This document shows, one piece after another, positions 59,613-64,000 of a stretch of DNA of 64,000 nucleotides. The notes below the pieces were generated by a model. It was given only the letters and a program-made list of their open reading frames with translations, searched no databases and was not told the DNA's origin. The number at the start of each line of letters is the position of its first letter. The stretch's first letter is position 1. A program made the translations under genes and the position numbers. Source of the DNA: Gymnorhina tibicen (Eukaryota > Chordata > Aves > Passeriformes > Artamidae); NCBI GenBank assembly GCA_013399875.1, contig VXAZ01008167.1, positions 1,426,956 to 1,490,955 of the forward strand. The letters are read 5' to 3'.

Positions 59613-59925
59613 ATGTTTCTGTGATGGCAGCTATGTCACAATTTTGCAGCTCTGCAATGGCTTCCAGCTCTTCCTGTTTGTTGCCCATGTTGTGTGCATT
59701 GGTGTAGAGGCAATTCAGTTGGGCTGTTGATCCTAACACTTTTTGGGGTGGAGTAGCCCTAATTCCCACCTGACTGTTCTCAGGTGCTTCTGTGGTTTTT
59801 AACATGTCAATAAACCTTTTATCTTTGCTGCTGCATGGGTCTCCATCCCCTACCTCCACTGAGACAGCAGGCTGAAGGATCTTTATAGCACACTGTCCCT
59901 CAAATATTGGCATAGTGCCCCACAC
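59613..59925 (-). pseudogene. CR1 ORF2 N-terminal (endonuclease) remnant
   Basis: The minus frame contains LNCLYTNAHNMGNKQEEL and ELQNCDIAAITET, the first conserved blocks of the CR1 AP-type endonuclease. The reading stops where the nested CR1 interrupts it, and the next block (GDSHNWSAAGDGYKLFRRD) resumes beyond the insert near 59240-59295. Confidence 0.9.
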
Positions 59926-59989
59926 TTATCTCTAGTGAGCCTGGTTTTAACCCTTCTCCCCTTCAAATCTAGTTTAATGCACTGTTGAC

Positions 59990-60540
59990 CAGCCCTGCTC
60001 TCTCCTGTGCAAAAATCCTTTGAGGCAGGTTCCCCATCTGTTGCCAGCAGGCCTGGTGTTGTCTAAACCAACTCACAATCAAATGCAAATTTTGCCAGTG
60101 ACAGCAGGCTCGTAGCCAAGTATTGATCTGCTGGGTCCTCCTCTTTCTTCCCTTATCATTCCCTGCAACTGGAAGGATAGAGGAGAATACTACTTGTGCT
60201 TCTGATCCTTCATCCAGTCATCCCAAGGCAATGAACTCTCTCTTGACTGACCTCAGACTTCTTGTTGCCACTTCATTGCCTACTTAAAAAGAACAGTAAT
60301 GGTTAATAATTTGAGGGCTGTACCAGGGCAGGACTATTACTGCTTCTCTTCATATCTTTAACCCAGGTTCCAGGGAGGCAGCAGACTTCCCTAAGAAGTG
60401 GGTCCAGTTTGCATATTGGGCATTCTGTTCCCTTCAGAAAGGAGTCTTCTATGACAATGGCCTGTCTTTTTTCTCTATGGAATCAGTTTTGACTGGGGGT
60501 GTGGGCCGAATTAAGCTTAGCAATACATCCATGCTACATG
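59990..60540 (-). pseudogene. CR1 ORF1 (esterase-like) remnant
   Basis: On minus this region carries decayed CR1 ORF1 sequence: a block reading EDSFLKGTECPIC, then 'REVCCLPGTWVKDM', and, in other frames, remnants around 'LPVAGNDEG'. In intact CR1 ORF1 the first block is GDS, the SGNH-esterase serine motif. Here Gly is replaced by Glu while the Asp-Ser remains. Stops and frameshifts interrupt it. Assignment is from memory of CR1 ORF1. Confidence 0.7.
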
Positions 60541-60610
60541 AACCCTCATCTCTTTTGTTTGTTACCACAGACCAATTCATGCAAACCTCTGATGTGCTCA
60601 GCAAACAGGA

Positions 60611-62044
60611 TGAATTCTATCCAAGCTTCATAAGCTGAGTTAGTTAAGGAGAAAAAGCACTGAAAAGGCCTGACATAGACTTAAACCAGCTCATTAACCT
60701 GCTTTGTCACTCTAACCTGGCTATTCTTTACAGCCCAGGATAGCTGAAAGTCCCCATCCCAAGCACCTCTGTGCTCAAAACTGTACAGAACCAGAGGTAA
60801 AGATCCCTGCCCCGGCCTAGCAAACCGCAAGCAGGAATTTCAACTGTATTGAAAAAACCCATACTATTTCATACTTAAGGGTTACATTTGCCTGTCAGAA
60901 TCTGTCTGAAGGCTGGTGACAGGAGAGCCTTTATGCATGCAAAACACTCGCTAAGGTGGAGCCTTGTCTGTGTGAGAGCATTAACATCAAGTCCATTCAG
61001 AGAATAACTTAGATGTGGAAAAAGAGGAGCAGGGCAGAAATCAACGCAGTTCTCTTTCAGTGTGTCATGCCAACAACATTCAGTTCAGCCCACTGGTTTA
61101 CGCCTCCCATCACCCAGAGTTTCATCAGTCTTATATGTGGCATGGACACCACCATTGCTGCGACACCATGATGGCACTTTGAACTGGTCAGCTTTAGTCC
61201 TTACTTCCCTCACTCCTCCCCAGTGTGGAAGCAAAATACAAATAATGCTTCCTCAAAATTCAACTGCTGGCATGCTCAGGCAGACCAAAGCAAGGCCCAA
61301 GAGCTCAAAGTTTCTTAAATTCTGGGCTACAAAGTATTAACACAGTGAACATCAAAAATCTTAATCTTTATGAGAATCTGGGCTTGCACCACTCATCCAA
61401 AGTGTTTCCTCAGCAGGTCTGGACATTGAACCTGTCTCTGCTGAGCCCCAGCCAGCCCTCCAGCTACAACCCAGACACATATTTTGAGGCTTGCATTTGT
61501 ACAGAGGTGTCTATTCAGCTTAAGAGCAATTTGTATCCAGATTATTACCAAACATCCCTGAAGCTTCATACAAATGAATTAAATGTTCTTCCTTATCTGA
61601 GCTCGACTACAGCTGTTGGACTTTAATGTCCAGTCTTTAGGCACCAGTTGAATTCACAACCCTTTTCAACGTACTGTCACAAAACCCTGCCATTAAGGCT
61701 GTGGCCGTGTTTGGACCCCCCAGTTACTACACTGGAACTTCATCATGTCAACCCTTAGAGGCCACTGAGGAAACCTGCAAGTCCAGAGCCCAGCAGGCTG
61801 AGGAAGGCTGCAACTAAGACTGAGGCAAAACATTCCCTTCTCCTCACGGCGTGTTCTCTGCTGCATCCATGTGTGCTGAGAAACATGAGGAATCAGCTCA
61901 TGCCATCTTCAGCTCTCCTACTCTTGATCTCTTCCCACTTGCCTCCTGCATCTTGTTTGTCCTCAGAAAACAAGAGGTTGTTTTCACAAGTCCTCAGCTG
62001 TGAAAATGCGAGACCAAGCTTGATTCCTAGAGAAGAGACAGGTT
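60611..62044. other. Non-coding sequence, nothing recognised
   Basis: No gene or repeat is recognised. The plus frames at 61062-61340 and 61345-61626 have no domain. Confidence 0.5.
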
Positions 62045-62216
62045 AGAGAAGAGGTTGTGGGGTCTCCCTCACTGAAGATATGCAAGAACAACCTGGACAC
62101 AATCCTGTGCTGTGTGCTCTAGGAAAACACTGCTTGAGCAGAGAGGTTGGACCAGATGACCCCACCAGTGGTCCCTTCCAACCTTATCCATTCCGTGATT
62201 CTGGGATTCTGTAACC
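62045..62216 (+). mobile_element. CR1 LINE 3' end (plus), ATTCTGTG-tail subtype
   Basis: Motifs in order: GAAGATATGCAAGAACAACCTGGAC, 'GTGCTGTGTGCTCTAGG', GAGAGGTTGGACCAGATGACC, 'GTCCCTTCCAACCTTATCCATTCCGTGATTCT' and 'GGGATTCTGTAA' at the tail. The tail and body fit a different CR1 subfamily from the ATTCTATGA copies. Confidence 0.93.
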
Positions 62217-64000
62217 AGCTGCTGTTCTGGGAAGTACAACATGAGTGTTCTTTCTGCAGCTTCACTGGTAAAATAGAGAGGACAGGCAGGTCAGGGGCTC
62301 TGGCAGGATAAATATTGCCTTCAGAGGGAAAACAAGTAATTCAGCATGCCCCCAGAATGCAGTAAAGAGCCCTGAAGACTTCATTGAATAGTGAGGGTTA
62401 AAAGAATCCAAGGAGGACAGGACAAAGTGCTGCGTAGTTGGTTATTACCTTGATTACCTTGAACACTCAGCAAGGTAGGTCCCAGGAATGAAATAGTTAG
62501 AGGCTGTTACTCACCTGAAGTGGATGAACTGAAACTATTTCAAGAATTCAAGAGACTGTTAACCCAAAATGACATTCAAAGTGTTTCTCTCTTCCCAAAA
62601 TTCACCTACAGAAATATGACTATTCTTGGTCTGTGTATAAGCTTTCTAGAGAAAGAATAATTCATAATAAATATTGCATCTGTGATAAAGCCAAACTGAA
62701 TTTTTGTTTCAACAAGTGTAGTATTAAGCAATTCAATATCTAGGTCATCTCCTTGAGCTGGACCTCTGGGATTGACACAGGAGCCTTGCTGTTTTATGAC
62801 TTGTAGGTTGAAATTAAAAATTACATGATAATAGTCTATATTTTTCCAGATGTAAGCAGGGCTACTCAAGCACACAGTAAAAGGGTTTTTTTCATTTAGA
62901 TCAGATTTACAGTCATTAAGAGTTTGTGCTTTGTGTTCTTCCTGCAGCAAACCTCATCTTGACAAAAAAGGATTTTTAAACCAGTGAGTGCCAAGCCAAT
63001 GATTTCCTCTGTGTGGAGCTGCATAAACAAGATGTATGGAATGATGAAACAGAGTTTGGGTGCCTTGAGACTGTCTGAGTACTGCTATTTGTTTTCAGCC
63101 TTTTGAGCATTTATGTTTGTCCAGTGACAAATAGTTGCTTTTCAATATTTTTGGCTTTTACATCAAAATGCCAAGTAAACATCTTTTTTGATAGAATACA
63201 TTTAGAGATGAACATAGATTGTTCTGCTTTTTCATTATTTGCCTTTGATGATCTTCAGCCTTAAGAAAATAATCCTCTCCACACTTGAATCTCAGACCTG
63301 GCTTTTCTCTTGTTTGCAGTTTGGTTAAATACTCAAGTGAGCACTGAAAAAGGAAAGACAAAGAACCAGATGGAAAGGGAAAAAGAAGCAGTAATCAGAA
63401 CTCTTCCTTTCTGACATCCCATAACTATTATTTCAACAGCAATGAAAAACAGAAATGATGCAATTTTTAGGAAATCTGTCCAGGAAGATGGAAAGCAAGA
63501 CTTACTTCCTATATGATCTTGACCAGTTATTTAGGGCAATGTTCAGGCAATGAACCAGAAGGGCCTAAAATTAAGCATCATGAACCTATGATGTTCGAGC
63601 AGTTCAAGCCACCTGCTGTGTACCAAGGAAGGGAAGAAGCAGTCACATCACCTGGGTTAGACAGCTGTAGCCACAATGGGGAGAAATAGGGCAGTGCACC
63701 CACCTTGGGTGCTGTGATGTCTCCTGGCTACTCTAGGCAGGAGCTAAGGTGTAGCAATGACAACGTAACACCTTCTTTCCTTCAACACAGACAAAACACC
63801 TTTTTCCTATCTCATTTAGGCATTATAAAAATTAACGTTCTGGTGGTTTGGTGACTGGGTGCCAGTGACAAAGGTCAGGTAAACACTTGGGCTGTAAGCT
63901 GAGGCAGTGTTTTTCATTAGACCAACCGCAAGAGATAAGGACCTATACAGATACCAGGCCACGGGACCATAAAGATCCCAGTGCCTTCCATACTCAGTTT
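62217..64000. other. Non-coding sequence, nothing recognised
   Basis: No gene or repeat is recognised. The minus frame 62950-62606 (114 codons) has no known domain. Confidence 0.5.

Larger units (their letters stand above)
57751..60610 (-). mobile_element. Long, internally deleted CR1 LINE (minus), interrupted by a second CR1
   Basis: The left end is the complement of the CR1 tail (CATGGAACCATAGAATCG, then TTTAGGTTGGAAAAGATC). To the right, on minus, follow the ORF2 C-terminal block, RT region, endonuclease region and ORF1-type sequence up to about 60610. The element covers about 2.5 kb of its own sequence, so relative to a roughly 4.5-kb CR1 it has lost pieces. One deletion is near 58413-58423 and another lies between the endonuclease and the N-terminal RT segment near 58920. 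It is split by a plus-strand CR1 at 59300-59612. It cannot move on its own. Confidence 0.93.

Overview
The window looks like non-coding vertebrate nuclear DNA, most likely from a bird and plausibly a songbird. The evidence is the repeat content. There are many CR1 LINE fragments with the typical avian 3' tail (ATTCTATGA or ATTCTGTGA units), very old CR1/L3-like amniote remnants, and three LTR retrotransposon insertions. One LTR (34747-35332) starts TGTTGTCTTGGTTTGAAAG, a start I associate from memory with ERVL-type LTRs common in songbird genomes. I recognise no host protein-coding exon, rRNA, functional tRNA, CRISPR array or operon. The open reading frames present are chance frames in AT-rich DNA, frames across simple repeats, or decayed transposon genes.

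Layout. 1-9.8 kb: plain AT-rich sequence, interrupted by a 627-bp solo LTR (1616-2242) with a perfect 6-bp target-site duplication, a TATA box, a poly(A) signal and a 35-bp tandem array, and by old CR1 pieces near 3.0-3.5 kb and 8.3 kb. 9.8-23 kb: several CR1 3' ends, a TCTA microsatellite, a tRNA-like SINE remnant (about 15.76-15.82 kb) and an ancient LINE segment. 23-33 kb: mostly unrecognised sequence with two striking perfect hairpins (28254-28279 and 32292-32320). 33-35.5 kb: a CR1 reverse-transcriptase fragment and an antisense ERVL-like LTR.

37.7-39.8 kb holds the most unusual object. It is a short LTR element with two near-identical LTR copies (5 differences over 164 compared bases, counted by eye), a plausible primer-binding site and an internal region with no recognisable gag, pol or env. 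Inside it is a CpG-rich, G-run-rich stretch that runs directly into a 290-base assembly gap. 40-57 kb: mostly unrecognised DNA with a pure-purine microsatellite of about 250 bp (45875-46121), CR1 and ancient repeat remnants, and two blocks that could be conserved regulatory elements. 57.75-60.6 kb: a long, internally deleted CR1 copy on the minus strand that keeps pieces of ORF1 and ORF2 and is interrupted by a second CR1 in the opposite orientation. 60.6-64 kb: unrecognised sequence with one more CR1 tail.

No genes work together here in the operon sense. Functionally this is intergenic or intronic DNA, and its history is one of retrotransposon insertion and decay. Repeat-family assignments rest on remembered consensus patterns, not on a database search.
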